From the NCBI RefSeq assembly GCF_001425235.1, contig NZ_LMEA01000007.1:442654-506653 (forward strand): 64,000 bases of DNA, in the 5' to 3' direction. This DNA is from Devosia sp. Root413D1 (lineage in GTDB: Bacteria > Pseudomonadota > Alphaproteobacteria > Rhizobiales > Devosiaceae). The translations under genes were made by a program, and so were the position numbers. The notes below the pieces were generated by a model, which was not told where the DNA came from, did no database searches, and saw only the letters and a program-made list of their open reading frames with translations. Below are positions 52,148 through 61,230 of the stretch, one piece after another; positions within the stretch are counted from its first letter, which is position 1; every line of letters starts with the position of its first letter.

Positions 52148-54907
52148 TTAGCCGCCGAGGCCCAGGCGGCGCTGCCACCAGCCGGCCTTCTTCGGCTTGG
52201 CGTCTTCCGCCGGCTGCTCTTCAGCGGCCGGGGCGGTCGAACTCACGACGATCTCGCCTTCCGGGATGACCTTCTTGGCGCGACGGCGCGGTGCGGCCTC
52301 GGGCTCCGGCGCGGGAGCCGCGGCAGCTTCGGCGACGGTTTCCGCCGGCGCAGCTTCGGCAGCCACGGCCTCAGCCGGCGCGGCCTTGGGCTTGCGGGCC
52401 CGCGACGGCTTGGGCTTCGGAGCATCCTCGGTGACGGCTTCCGGCTCGGCAGCCGGCGCGGCCTTGGGAGCAGCCTTCTTTGCCCCCCGAGCGGGCTTCT
52501 TTGCGACCACGGGAGCATCCGCGACTACGGGTGCTGACGCTTCTGCGACCTCGGGAGCAGCTTGCGCTGCAACCACCGGAGCAGACTCCTCTGCCACAGG
52601 CTCGGGCTTCTTGCGGCGACCACGCTTCGGCTTTTCGGCCGGCGCTTCGTCGGCTGCCACCGAACCGGCCGCGCTGGCCGGCGCTTCGGCAACCACTGCC
52701 ACGGCCGGCGCGTCGGCTGCAGCGACGGCTTCTTCCGAACTCGGCTCGGCCGTCACGCCATCACGCTGCTCGCCACCCTCGCCATCGCGACGGTTGCGAC
52801 GACCGCCACGACGACCGCGGCGGCGGCGACGACGCGGCTCGCCGTCTTCACCGACGGCACCTTCACCCGCCTGGCGCGGCGCCTCATCGCCTTCACCGTC
52901 CTCGGACTCGTCGTCCGATGCGGCCTCGACGGGCTGGCGCGGCTGCTGCTGTTGCTGGCCACCCTGCGGACGATCCTCGCGATCGCCACCACGACGGCGA
53001 CGACGACGACGACGGCCGGAGCGTTCGCCACCTTCTTCGGTCCGCGCCTGACGCTCGCCACCACCGGTAGCGGCTTCTTCTTCCTCCTCGTCGTCCTCAT
53101 CCTCGATCAACGCGTCGGCCGCTTCGGCCTCGGCGTCGATGATCGTGGTGGTGTCGACGCGGACGTGCGTGCCGGCAGGCTCGCTGCGGTCGAGTACGCG
53201 GGCCTCGCCACGTTCGATGGCGAAGTGCGAGGGACCGACATGGTCATCGGCGACGATGGTGATCGAGAGGCCATACTTGGCCTCGAGGTTGTTCAGCGTG
53301 CCGCGCTTGGTATTGAGGATGTAGAGCGCCACATCAGTCGGCACCCGCACATTGATCGACTGGCCAGGCTTGCGCAGCACGTGGTCTTCCACGTTGCGCA
53401 TCACCATCAGCGCCAGGCTCTCCACCGAGCGGACAAGGCCGGTGCCCTGGCAGGTCGGGCACTTGTGCGTCGAGCTTTCGACCACGCCGAAGCGGATACG
53501 CTGGCGGCTCATCTCGAGCAGGCCGAAATGGCTGATACGGCCGACCTGGATGCGGGCCCGGTCGTTCTTCAGGCATTCCTTGAGCTTGCGCTCCACCGCC
53601 CGGTTCGAGCGGTTCTCCACCATGTCGATGAAGTCGATGACGATCAGGCCGGCCAGATCGCGCAACCTCAGCTGGCGGGAGACTTCCTCCGCCGCCTCGA
53701 GGTTGGTCTGCAGCGCCGTGTCCTCGATATTGTGTTCCTTGGTGGCGCGGCCGGAGTTCACGTCGATCGAGACCAAGGCCTCGGTCGGGTTGATCACCAG
53801 ATAGCCGCCCGACGGCAGGGTGACCTGCGGCGAGAACATCTGGTCGAGCTGACCTTCGACGTTGAACTTACTGAACAGCGGCGCGTCATCCTTGTAGAGC
53901 TGCACGTTCTTGGCGTGGCTCGGCATGATCATGCGCATGAAGTCTTTGGCTTCGCGGTAGGCGTCGTCGCCCGCCACGAACAACTCGTCGATATCCTTGT
54001 TGTAGAGGTCGCGGATGGTCCGCTTGATCAGCGAGCCTTCCTCGTAGACGAGGCAGGGGGCCTGCGACTTGAGCGTCAGCGAGCGGACGTTCTCCCACAG
54101 CCGCTGCAGGTACTCGAAGTCGCGCTTCACCTCGGCCTTGGTGCGGCTGGCGCCGGCCGTGCGCAGGATGATCCCCTGGCCCTGCGGCACTTCAAGATCC
54201 CCGACGATGTCCTTGAGACGCTTACGGTCTGCAGCGTTGGTGATCTTACGGGAAATCCCGCCGCCACGCGCGGTATTGGGCATCAGCACCGAGTAGCGGC
54301 CGGCCAGCGACAGGTAGGTGGTGAGGGCCGCGCCCTTGTTGCCACGCTCTTCCTTGACCACCTGCACCAGCATCACCTGCCGGCGCTTGATCACTTCCTG
54401 GATCTTGTACTGGTGGCGGCGCTGCGACGGACGACGGCGTTCCTGCACGTCTTCCAGCGCATCCGAACCACCGACGCTTTCGACCGGCTCGTTGCTGGTC
54501 GGCGCCTGCTCGATGTGGCTGTGTTCTTCATCGCCCTCGGCGTCGTCATGCTCCGACGAAACCTCGGCCGGCGCGGCGGCATTGGCCGCGGCGTGCTCGT
54601 GTTCGTGCTCGTCGTCGTCATGCGCCTCGTCGCGCAGCAGCGCTTCGCGGTCGGCAATGGGGATCTGGTAATAGTCGGGATGGATTTCCGAGAAGGCGAG
54701 GAAGCCGTGGCGGTTGCCGCCATACTCGATGAAAGCCGCCTGGAGCGAGGGCTCCACGCGCGTCACCTTGGCGAGGTAGATATTACCCCGCAGCTGCCGC
54801 CGCTGGGCGGATTCGAAATCGAACTCTTCGAGCCGGTTCCCGTTAGTGACGACGATCCGTGTTTCTTCCGGGTGGATGGCATCCACCAGCATGCGCTTTG
54901 TAGCCAT
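52148..54907 (-). CDS. rne: Ribonuclease E
   Basis: 919-residue endoribonuclease and degradosome scaffold. The S1 domain (from about residue 36) carries a long acidic and histidine-rich insertion (around 95-165, EHEHEH and DDAEGDEEHSH) usual in alphaproteobacteria. The catalytic core has SIDVNSGRAT and LIVIDFIDM with the two metal-binding aspartates, and the zinc-link CPTCQGTG. From about 610 the C-terminal half is low-complexity: an Arg-rich RNA-binding part and an Ala/Pro/Lys-rich tail ending WWQRRLGLGG. It matures rRNA and tRNA and starts mRNA decay. Confidence 0.96.
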   Translation of the reverse strand: MATKRMLVDAIHPEETRIVVTNGNRLEEFDFESAQRRQLRGNIYLAKVTRVEPSLQAAFIEYGGNRHGFLAFSEIHPDYYQIPIADREALLRDEAHDDDEHEHEHAAANAAAPAEVSSEHDDAEGDEEHSHIEQAPTSNEPVESVGGSDALEDVQERRRPSQRRHQYKIQEVIKRRQVMLVQVVKEERGNKGAALTTYLSLAGRYSVLMPNTARGGGISRKITNAADRKRLKDIVGDLEVPQGQGIILRTAGASRTKAEVKRDFEYLQRLWENVRSLTLKSQAPCLVYEEGSLIKRTIRDLYNKDIDELFVAGDDAYREAKDFMRMIMPSHAKNVQLYKDDAPLFSKFNVEGQLDQMFSPQVTLPSGGYLVINPTEALVSIDVNSGRATKEHNIEDTALQTNLEAAEEVSRQLRLRDLAGLIVIDFIDMVENRSNRAVERKLKECLKNDRARIQVGRISHFGLLEMSRQRIRFGVVESSTHKCPTCQGTGLVRSVESLALMVMRNVEDHVLRKPGQSINVRVPTDVALYILNTKRGTLNNLEAKYGLSITIVADDHVGPSHFAIERGEARVLDRSEPAGTHVRVDTTTIIDAEAEAADALIEDEDDEEEEEAATGGGERQARTEEGGERSGRRRRRRRRGGDREDRPQGGQQQQQPRQPVEAASDDESEDGEGDEAPRQAGEGAVGEDGEPRRRRRRGRRGGRRNRRDGEGGEQRDGVTAEPSSEEAVAAADAPAVAVVAEAPASAAGSVAADEAPAEKPKRGRRKKPEPVAEESAPVVAAQAAPEVAEASAPVVADAPVVAKKPARGAKKAAPKAAPAAEPEAVTEDAPKPKPSRARKPKAAPAEAVAAEAAPAETVAEAAAAPAPEPEAAPRRRAKKVIPEGEIVVSSTAPAAEEQPAEDAKPKKAGWWQRRLGLGG

Positions 54908-55518
54908 AGACTAAGTCTCCGCGCCGTCGCGCGCCGACACCGATCGACCGGCGAACCGGTCCTCCTGGCGTAGCGCAATGCGAGGCGAATGGTTTTAGGA
55001 GGATGGCGCGCGAGGCGCCGGCAAAAGCAACGGCGCGCGCGCCGCCGCGAGACTGGAGAGCGAAGGCAGCCGGGACTTCGACGACAAAAGCGCAACCGCT
55101 GTTCGGGATCGCGTCACTCTTTGTCTGCCCGATGGCCATCAGACCTCTTCCTTGAGAACAGGCCAGCGCTAATCAAACCGCCTGTTCTTCGACCCCGAGG
55201 GATCGAGATTCTATCGCGAGGCGCCAAATGTGCCGCACTTCAGACCGGGTCACCTCAGGTGATTTCCGATCCGCCGCTGCCGACCACGAGGGCCAGGGGC
55301 GCCGATTGCGCCGCTCCGGCATATGGTGGCGGCAGCAGGCCGCCTCAAGATGGCTTTAGGGTTGTTGCCGCAAATTGGCAACAGGAAACTCAAAACCCAT
55401 GGGTACGGGCGGCTTCCAGATCGATCACATTATTGCATTGTCGACGCGCCGTGCGTAACGCCGCAGAATCGCCCGAGTGATCTGGCGTCTTGCACCACTC
55501 TCAGGGAGCGCTGCTGTC
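54908..55518. other. Divergent intergenic region of about 610 bases between rne and amiC
   Basis: It holds the promoters and leaders of both genes. RNase E commonly autoregulates through a long structured leader, and a leader of that kind would fit this space; no specific structure is assigned. No convincing coding frame is seen. Confidence 0.4.
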
Positions 55519-56796
55519 TTGTTGAAATCTGCCGGTTCCGCCGGCCATACCCGCGGATTTGCTGGGTTTGCGGCGATTGTGCTTGTCCTCGTGGCCAGCC
55601 TGTTCGCCGCGCACCCGACCTTCGCCCAGCTCGAATCGATCGATGATTACCCCGATGTCATCGATGCGCGTGTCACCGCGACGCCGCAGCGGGCGCGGCT
55701 GATCATCGATCTCTCGGGGCCGACCGAGTTTGCCATCGTCTCGCTCGACAAACCCAACCGCATCGCCATCGACGTCAAGGCGTTCGAGCTGAAGATCCTC
55801 GCGCCGGCCGACGTCGCGGGCAAGGGCATCGTCACCGGCTATACCGTCGAGATGGCCGAAAAGGGCAGGGCGCGCACCATGCTGACGCTGGCCGAACCGG
55901 CCCAGGTGCAGCAGGCCTATATCCTCGATGCGGTCGCCGACCAGCCGGCCCGCCTCGTCGTCGACATCATTGCGGCGACCCCTGAGGAGTTCGCGACCAA
56001 GGTCGCCTCCGACCTCGCGGCCTCCATCGCCAACCAGGGCGCCGCTCCCGCCACCATTCCTACCGACCCCGGCACCCACGCGCCGATCACTGCCACCCGT
56101 CCGCTGGTGGTGCTGGACCCCGGCCATGGCGGCGTCGACAACGGCGCCAGTGCGCCCAATGGCACGCACGAGAAAGACATCACCCTCACCTTCGCGCTGC
56201 AACTGCAGAAGGTGCTGATCGATTCCGGCCGCTTCGATGTGGCGCTGACTCGCGAGGATGATACCTATCTGTCGCTCAACGAACGCGTCGATCTTGCCCG
56301 CCAGAACAAGGCCGACCTGTTCATCTCGCTGCACGCCGACAGCTTCCAGCAGCCCGAGATCCGCGGCGCCAGCGTCTACACCCGTGACGAGAACGCCACT
56401 GACGTGCTCGACAAGGTGCTGGCCGACGGCGAGAACCGCTACGACATCGTCGCCGGCTTCTCGGTGCCGCAGGCAACGCCCGCGGTGATGGACATCCTCG
56501 TCGATCTGATGCGGCGCGAGATGCGCAAATCGAGCTTCCTCGCCGCCGAGGCCATCGTCCACCAGCTCGAGCCGAGCGTGGCGCTGCGCCGCTTCCCGGT
56601 GCGGCAGGCCGATTTCTTCGTATTGCAGGCGCCGGACGTGCCCTCGGTGCTGGTCGAGCTCGGCTTCCTTTCCAATGCCTCCGACATCGCCAACCTGCAG
56701 CAGTCCGATTGGCGCGACCGGGTGGTGAACGCCCTGGCTCGCGGCATCGCCGACTATTTCGACAGCACGCAGAAGGCCGCGGTGGCGCCGCAGTGA
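55519..56796 (+). CDS. amiC: N-acetylmuramoyl-L-alanine amidase (AmiC type)
   Basis: About 425 residues. After an uncleaved or signal segment (GFAGFAAIVLVLVASLFAAHPTFA) comes an AMIN domain (about 40-135) for septal localisation, then Amidase_3: DPGHGGVDNGA (zinc His), HEKDITLTF (zinc Glu), SLHADSF (zinc His) and VLVELGFLSN (catalytic Glu). It cuts the peptide stem from muramic acid during cell separation. I take the TTG at 55519, ten bases after AGGGAG; a GTG at 55477 is possible. It precedes mrcA as in other Rhizobiales. Confidence 0.93.
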   Translation: MLKSAGSAGHTRGFAGFAAIVLVLVASLFAAHPTFAQLESIDDYPDVIDARVTATPQRARLIIDLSGPTEFAIVSLDKPNRIAIDVKAFELKILAPADVAGKGIVTGYTVEMAEKGRARTMLTLAEPAQVQQAYILDAVADQPARLVVDIIAATPEEFATKVASDLAASIANQGAAPATIPTDPGTHAPITATRPLVVLDPGHGGVDNGASAPNGTHEKDITLTFALQLQKVLIDSGRFDVALTREDDTYLSLNERVDLARQNKADLFISLHADSFQQPEIRGASVYTRDENATDVLDKVLADGENRYDIVAGFSVPQATPAVMDILVDLMRREMRKSSFLAAEAIVHQLEPSVALRRFPVRQADFFVLQAPDVPSVLVELGFLSNASDIANLQQSDWRDRVVNALARGIADYFDSTQKAAVAPQ

Positions 56797-56950
56797 CGTT
56801 TTGGGTACGCGTCGCGTCGCAAGTTCTTGAAGGGCAAGTTCTCGAAAGGACGCCCTTGTCCACATTTCCGCCCTTGTCTGGTATGATTCCGCAATATTCC
56901 GCGCCGCATCCGATCGGACCCATGGCGCCCGCTCCAAGGTTCACGATCTG

Positions 56951-59377
56951 ATGCTCAGACTTCTCGGCTGGCTCTTCGGTTTCGGCGTGTTCTGCGCCCT
57001 GGGTGCCGTTGCGGTTGGCGCCGTCTATCTCAACCAGCTGAATGCGACGCTGCCCGATTACACCGTGCTGAAGGACTATCAGCCGCCGGTGACGACGCGC
57101 GTCCACGCCGCGGACGGGACGCTCCTGGCCGAATATGCGCGGGAGCGCCGGCTGTTCCAGCCGATCGAAACCATCCCGCCGCTGATCATCAACGCCTTCA
57201 TCTCGGCCGAAGACAAAGACTTCTATACCCACTCGGGTATCGCCGTGGACGGTGTGGTGCGCGCCCTGCGCGACAACATCATGGCGCGCGTCGAGGGCAA
57301 TGACTCGATCCAGGGTGGCGGCTCGACCATCACCCAGCAGGTGGCGAAGAACTTCCTTCTCACTTCCGAGCAGACCTGGGACCGCAAGATCCAGGAAGCC
57401 ATCCTGGCGCTGCGCATCGAGTCGACCTTCTCGAAGAACAAGATCCTCGAGCTCTACGTCAATGAGATCTTCCTCGGGCTCAACTCCTATGGCGTGGCCG
57501 CCGCGGCGCTCAACTATTTCGACAAGGCCCTCTACGAGCTGACGCTCAGCGAGGCCGCCTATCTCGCCGCGCTCCCCAAGGGCCCGAACAACTACCACCC
57601 GTTCCGCCGCCCCAAGCAGGCCATCGAACGCCGCAACTGGGTGATCGACCGCATGGTCGAGAATGGCTACGTGACGGCCGAGGAGGCTGCCAAGGCCAAG
57701 GAGGAGCCGCTCAACGTCAAGCCGCGCACCTCGGGCAGCCAGCTGTTCTCGGCCGAGTATTTCACTGAGGAAGTGCGCCGCCAGCTCGGCAAGCTCTACG
57801 GCGAAGCCGAGCTCTATGGCGGCGGGCTCAGCGTCCGCACCACGCTCGACCCGCACCTGCAGGATTATGCGCGTCGTGCCCTCATGGATGGGCTGATCCA
57901 CTACGACCACGGTGAAGGTTTCCGTGGTCCCATCGCCAGCGTCGATATCAGTTCGGACTGGGGCGTCGCGGTCAACGCCGTCAAGCCGCTCAGCGACGTG
58001 CCGGAATGGACCCTCGCCGTCGTCCTTGAGATGGGAGACAACGAAGGCCGCATCGGCATTCGTCCCGCCACCGATATCGAAGGCAAGGTTTCGGCCGAGC
58101 GCGTCACCGGCACGATCGCCGGACCAGATATCAAGTGGGTGAGCAAGAAGCTCGGCTCGATTCTGAAGCCCGGAGACGTGATTTATGTCTCGAAGCTCGC
58201 CGACCGCGAGGGCGCCTACACCTTGGAGCAGGTGCCCGAGCTAGAAGGCGCGCTCGTCGCCATGGATCCGCGCACCGGTCGCGTGCTCGCCATGGTCGGC
58301 GGCTTCTCCTACGCCGAGTCCGAGTTCAACCGCGCCACCCAGGCAATGCGCCAGCCCGGCTCCTCGTTCAAGCCGATCGTCTATTCGGCGGCGCTCGATA
58401 ACGGCTACACCCCGGCCTCGGTGGTGCTCGACGCCCCGATCGAGATCGTCAATGGCGACGGCTCGGTCTGGCGGCCGGAGAACTACGCGCAGGAATTCTA
58501 CGGCCCGCAGACGCTGCGTCGCGGCATCGAGCGCTCGCGTAACGTCATGACCGTGCGCCTCGCCAAGGATCTCGGCATGCCGCTGATCTCGGACTATGCC
58601 AAGATGTTCGGCATTTATGACGAGCTGAACCCGGTGCTGGCCATGGCGCTCGGCGCCGGCGAAACCACCGATATGCGGATGACCGCTGCCTACGCCACCA
58701 TCGCCAATGGCGGCCGCCGCATCGTGCCGACCCTGATCGACCGGATCCAGGACCGTTACGGCAAGACCATCTACCGCCACGATGAGCGCGTCTGCGACGG
58801 CTGCGCCGCCGAAACCTGGAACCAGCAGGGCGAGCCGCTGATCATCGACAATCGCGAGCAGGTGCTCGACCCGATGACCGCCTACCAGATCACCTCGATG
58901 ATGGAAGGCGTGGTGCAGCGCGGCACCGGCACCGGCGCCAAGAGTCTCGGCCGTCCGGTCGCCGGCAAGACCGGCACCTCGAACGACTACAAGGACGCCT
59001 GGTTCATCGGCTTCACCCCCGAGCTGGCGGTTGGCGTCTATGTCGGCTTCGATACACCACGCAACATGGGCCGCCAGTCGACCGGCGGCGAGATGGCCGT
59101 GCCGATCTTCACCGAGTTCGTCTCCAAGGCCCTGAAGGGCAAGCCGCCGACCCCGTTCAACATGCCCGGCGGCATGGCTCAGGTGTGGATCGATCCGGGC
59201 ACCGGCGTGAAGGCCAATGGCGGCGATCAGGCGATCTACGAGGCGTTCAAGCCGGGCACCGGCCCGAACCTCGTCACCTCGGTGATCGGCGTCGACTCCA
59301 ACGCCTTCCAGGCGATCCAGGCCGGCCAGGATCCGGCCGCGACCGATATGACGCTGGGCCGCGGCGGGCTGTTCTAG
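56951..59377 (+). CDS. mrcA: Penicillin-binding protein 1A, bifunctional transglycosylase/transpeptidase
   Basis: 808 residues. A single N-terminal membrane helix precedes the glycosyltransferase domain (EDKDFYTHSGI with catalytic Glu, GGSTITQQVAKN, KNKILELYVNEIFLG). An OB-like region is followed by the transpeptidase: SSFK (nucleophile Ser) in RQPGSSFKPIVY, SRN in ERSRNVM, KTGTSN near residue 675. It polymerises and crosslinks peptidoglycan. It begins 154 bases after amiC. Confidence 0.96.
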   Translation: MLRLLGWLFGFGVFCALGAVAVGAVYLNQLNATLPDYTVLKDYQPPVTTRVHAADGTLLAEYARERRLFQPIETIPPLIINAFISAEDKDFYTHSGIAVDGVVRALRDNIMARVEGNDSIQGGGSTITQQVAKNFLLTSEQTWDRKIQEAILALRIESTFSKNKILELYVNEIFLGLNSYGVAAAALNYFDKALYELTLSEAAYLAALPKGPNNYHPFRRPKQAIERRNWVIDRMVENGYVTAEEAAKAKEEPLNVKPRTSGSQLFSAEYFTEEVRRQLGKLYGEAELYGGGLSVRTTLDPHLQDYARRALMDGLIHYDHGEGFRGPIASVDISSDWGVAVNAVKPLSDVPEWTLAVVLEMGDNEGRIGIRPATDIEGKVSAERVTGTIAGPDIKWVSKKLGSILKPGDVIYVSKLADREGAYTLEQVPELEGALVAMDPRTGRVLAMVGGFSYAESEFNRATQAMRQPGSSFKPIVYSAALDNGYTPASVVLDAPIEIVNGDGSVWRPENYAQEFYGPQTLRRGIERSRNVMTVRLAKDLGMPLISDYAKMFGIYDELNPVLAMALGAGETTDMRMTAAYATIANGGRRIVPTLIDRIQDRYGKTIYRHDERVCDGCAAETWNQQGEPLIIDNREQVLDPMTAYQITSMMEGVVQRGTGTGAKSLGRPVAGKTGTSNDYKDAWFIGFTPELAVGVYVGFDTPRNMGRQSTGGEMAVPIFTEFVSKALKGKPPTPFNMPGGMAQVWIDPGTGVKANGGDQAIYEAFKPGTGPNLVTSVIGVDSNAFQAIQAGQDPAATDMTLGRGGLF

Positions 59378-59381
59378 CCCG

Positions 59382-59873
59382 ATGATCGTCGCCTATCCCG
59401 ATCCGCGGCTCACCCGCAAGGCCGAGCCGCGGCCGCTGGACGACAGCCTCAGGGCCATCGGCAACCGCCTGCTCGAGGCAACGCGCGCCGCCAATGCCTA
59501 TGGCCTCGCCGCCGTCCATATCGGCGCCGTCGCCCCGGTCGTGGTGATCAGCGCCGACGAGGACCCGGCAAAGCGCGACTACCTCGTGCTCTACAATCCC
59601 GAAATCGTCTCGACTGACGGCCCCAGCATCCCCGGCCCCGAAGGCTCGGTGTCGATGCCCGGCGTCGAGGTGGAGATCGCTCGCCCCTACGCCGCCGAGA
59701 TCGCCTGGGACGACGAAACCGGCACCCGCCAGCAGCGCCGCTTCGAGGGCCTGCCCGCCCGCATCGCGCAGCACGAGATCGACCAGGTCAACGGCATTTT
59801 CTTCCTTGAGCGGCTGTCCAGGTTGAAGCGGGAGATGGTGGTGAAGAAGTGGAGGAAGCGGGCCGAGGGCTGA
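59382..59873 (+). CDS. Peptide deformylase-like protein lacking metal ligands
   Basis: 163 residues with an overall deformylase fold: AYGLAAVHIG, PGPEGSVSMPG and QHEIDQVNGIFF are the three family motifs. In active enzymes these read GxGLAAxQ, EGCLS and HExDH. Here the metal-binding Cys is Ser89, the second metal His is Gln135, and the oxyanion Gln is His46. Only H131 and E132 remain. It is therefore unlikely to deformylate peptides with the usual metal site and may have a binding role. It follows mrcA by four bases and is probably co-transcribed. A true def gene must exist elsewhere. Confidence 0.85.
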   Translation: MIVAYPDPRLTRKAEPRPLDDSLRAIGNRLLEATRAANAYGLAAVHIGAVAPVVVISADEDPAKRDYLVLYNPEIVSTDGPSIPGPEGSVSMPGVEVEIARPYAAEIAWDDETGTRQQRRFEGLPARIAQHEIDQVNGIFFLERLSRLKREMVVKKWRKRAEG

Positions 59874-59952
59874 CGCCGTTGGCGCTGCCTTCAACCGGTA
59901 TTGATTTGAGGGCGCCAGAAAAAATCGCATCCGCGACGGCTAGATGCTAGGT

Positions 59953-60852
59953 CTAATCTGGTACTTCGGGGTTCAGTAGCGGCTCAACGCGAAGTGCTTC
60001 CGCAAAGCCCGGGGAGCCCCATGCGTGGTACTCAAACTGCCCCCGATTGATGGTCGCGACGAACCGGATCTCGATGCCTTCTTCTCCTCTCGGCGTGCCG
60101 ATCCAGGCCCCCAGCAAAGTTAGGCAGTCGTGGGCCTTGGGCGGGCGAAAGCATGTATTGTACATAGGCTTCTTGACAACCGAGGGGTACGACCACGCGT
60201 CCTGAAGTGGCCAATCGAAATGGTCCTTCGCGATCGTTTGGGAGAGTCGGTAGAGGTGACTTGTTTCCGGCGCCACCTCGCGTGTGAACTCGTCATGGAG
60301 AAAGTCAGCTAGAATGTTCATCTTGTGCGACTGGTCAGCGCTGAGTTCTGCACCCGCGGCCTTCGCGCCAATTTGCGCGAGGCGAATGGCGCGGGTGGAA
60401 CGATAGACGAAGATTGCCGCTGGCTGGCCCTCATCCACCCTTGCTTCGGCGAGCGAGACATCCGGGCGGGTGCTCGTGTACAGCAGCGGTTCCCCTTCTT
60501 CATTCAGCCTGCTAGCGCGAGCAAATCTGGCCGGTGCTTCCCACGCATCGCCTTCATTAACAGCACAATCCATCGGGATAGATGTCCCACTTTTGATTGG
60601 CGTTCTCACCCTATAGAACCGAATTCCAGCTGGGTACGTACCGACTACCGCCAGGGCGCTCGAACGCCGGGCAAAAGCACCGCCTCCTTCTAGGACCCTC
60701 ATTGCCGCCGAACTGATCTCAACATTACTCATTCGGCGGAAGCTCAAGGAGCGAAACTGCCGGATGCGGTCTATTAGGTCCGTCGCAGCAAAGCTATCTA
60801 GGTATCCTCTCAACTCTGAGTACTGGTCTTGGATTGCGGACGATCCGATCAT
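59953..60852 (-). CDS. RES-domain protein (NAD phosphorylase-type toxin fold), no antitoxin seen
   Basis: 299 residues. The RES core is visible: FYRVRTP with the conserved Arg, AWEAPARFARASRLNEEGEPLLYTSTRPDVSLAEAR with the conserved Tyr/Glu region, and DAWSYPSV near the C-terminus with the conserved Ser. RES toxins degrade NAD using phosphate and are usually paired with an Xre-type antitoxin. No such gene is adjacent. A helical N-terminal 75 residues precede the domain. GC is visibly lower than in flanking core genes. Confidence 0.8.
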   Translation of the reverse strand: MIGSSAIQDQYSELRGYLDSFAATDLIDRIRQFRSLSFRRMSNVEISSAAMRVLEGGGAFARRSSALAVVGTYPAGIRFYRVRTPIKSGTSIPMDCAVNEGDAWEAPARFARASRLNEEGEPLLYTSTRPDVSLAEARVDEGQPAAIFVYRSTRAIRLAQIGAKAAGAELSADQSHKMNILADFLHDEFTREVAPETSHLYRLSQTIAKDHFDWPLQDAWSYPSVVKKPMYNTCFRPPKAHDCLTLLGAWIGTPRGEEGIEIRFVATINRGQFEYHAWGSPGFAEALRVEPLLNPEVPD

Positions 60853-61230
60853 ACGAGTTCCCCTGTGTGAGGCCTGTTTACCACGTCCGCAGCGAGATGC
60901 GGTGAGGTGTCCCCGCCATCCTGATCGCGCCCCCTCGGAGATGGCCTGAGCCGCACCACAAAAGGGCAGTCAGGTCGGGCCAAATCACCCAAACCAAATC
61001 GATCACAGCGTCGCGCCCTAAATGGTGTCAGGCCAAACAGCGCTCGGGGATTGTCAGTCGGGGGGCGTATCAGCGCCGCCCCACATGCGCCAGAACCTCC
61101 CGAACACTCTGGGGCCGCTCCCCGGTGAGTTTAGCGACCCGAGAAGAGTCGAATTGGGGCGATTACTAGATTCCTGGGGCCGCCTGCCGGTCCCCGGCCC
61201 GTCGCTCGTCTTTTGCGGCCCTCCCGCCCC
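60853..61230. other. Gene-free interval of about 380 bases
   Basis: No coding frame with convincing features is seen between the RES gene and the zinc-ribbon gene, which point the same way. An Xre-like antitoxin was looked for and not found. Confidence 0.4.

Noticed and set aside
52562..54973. 803-residue plus-strand frame
   Set aside because: Antisense shadow of the RNase E gene caused by GC-rich codon bias.
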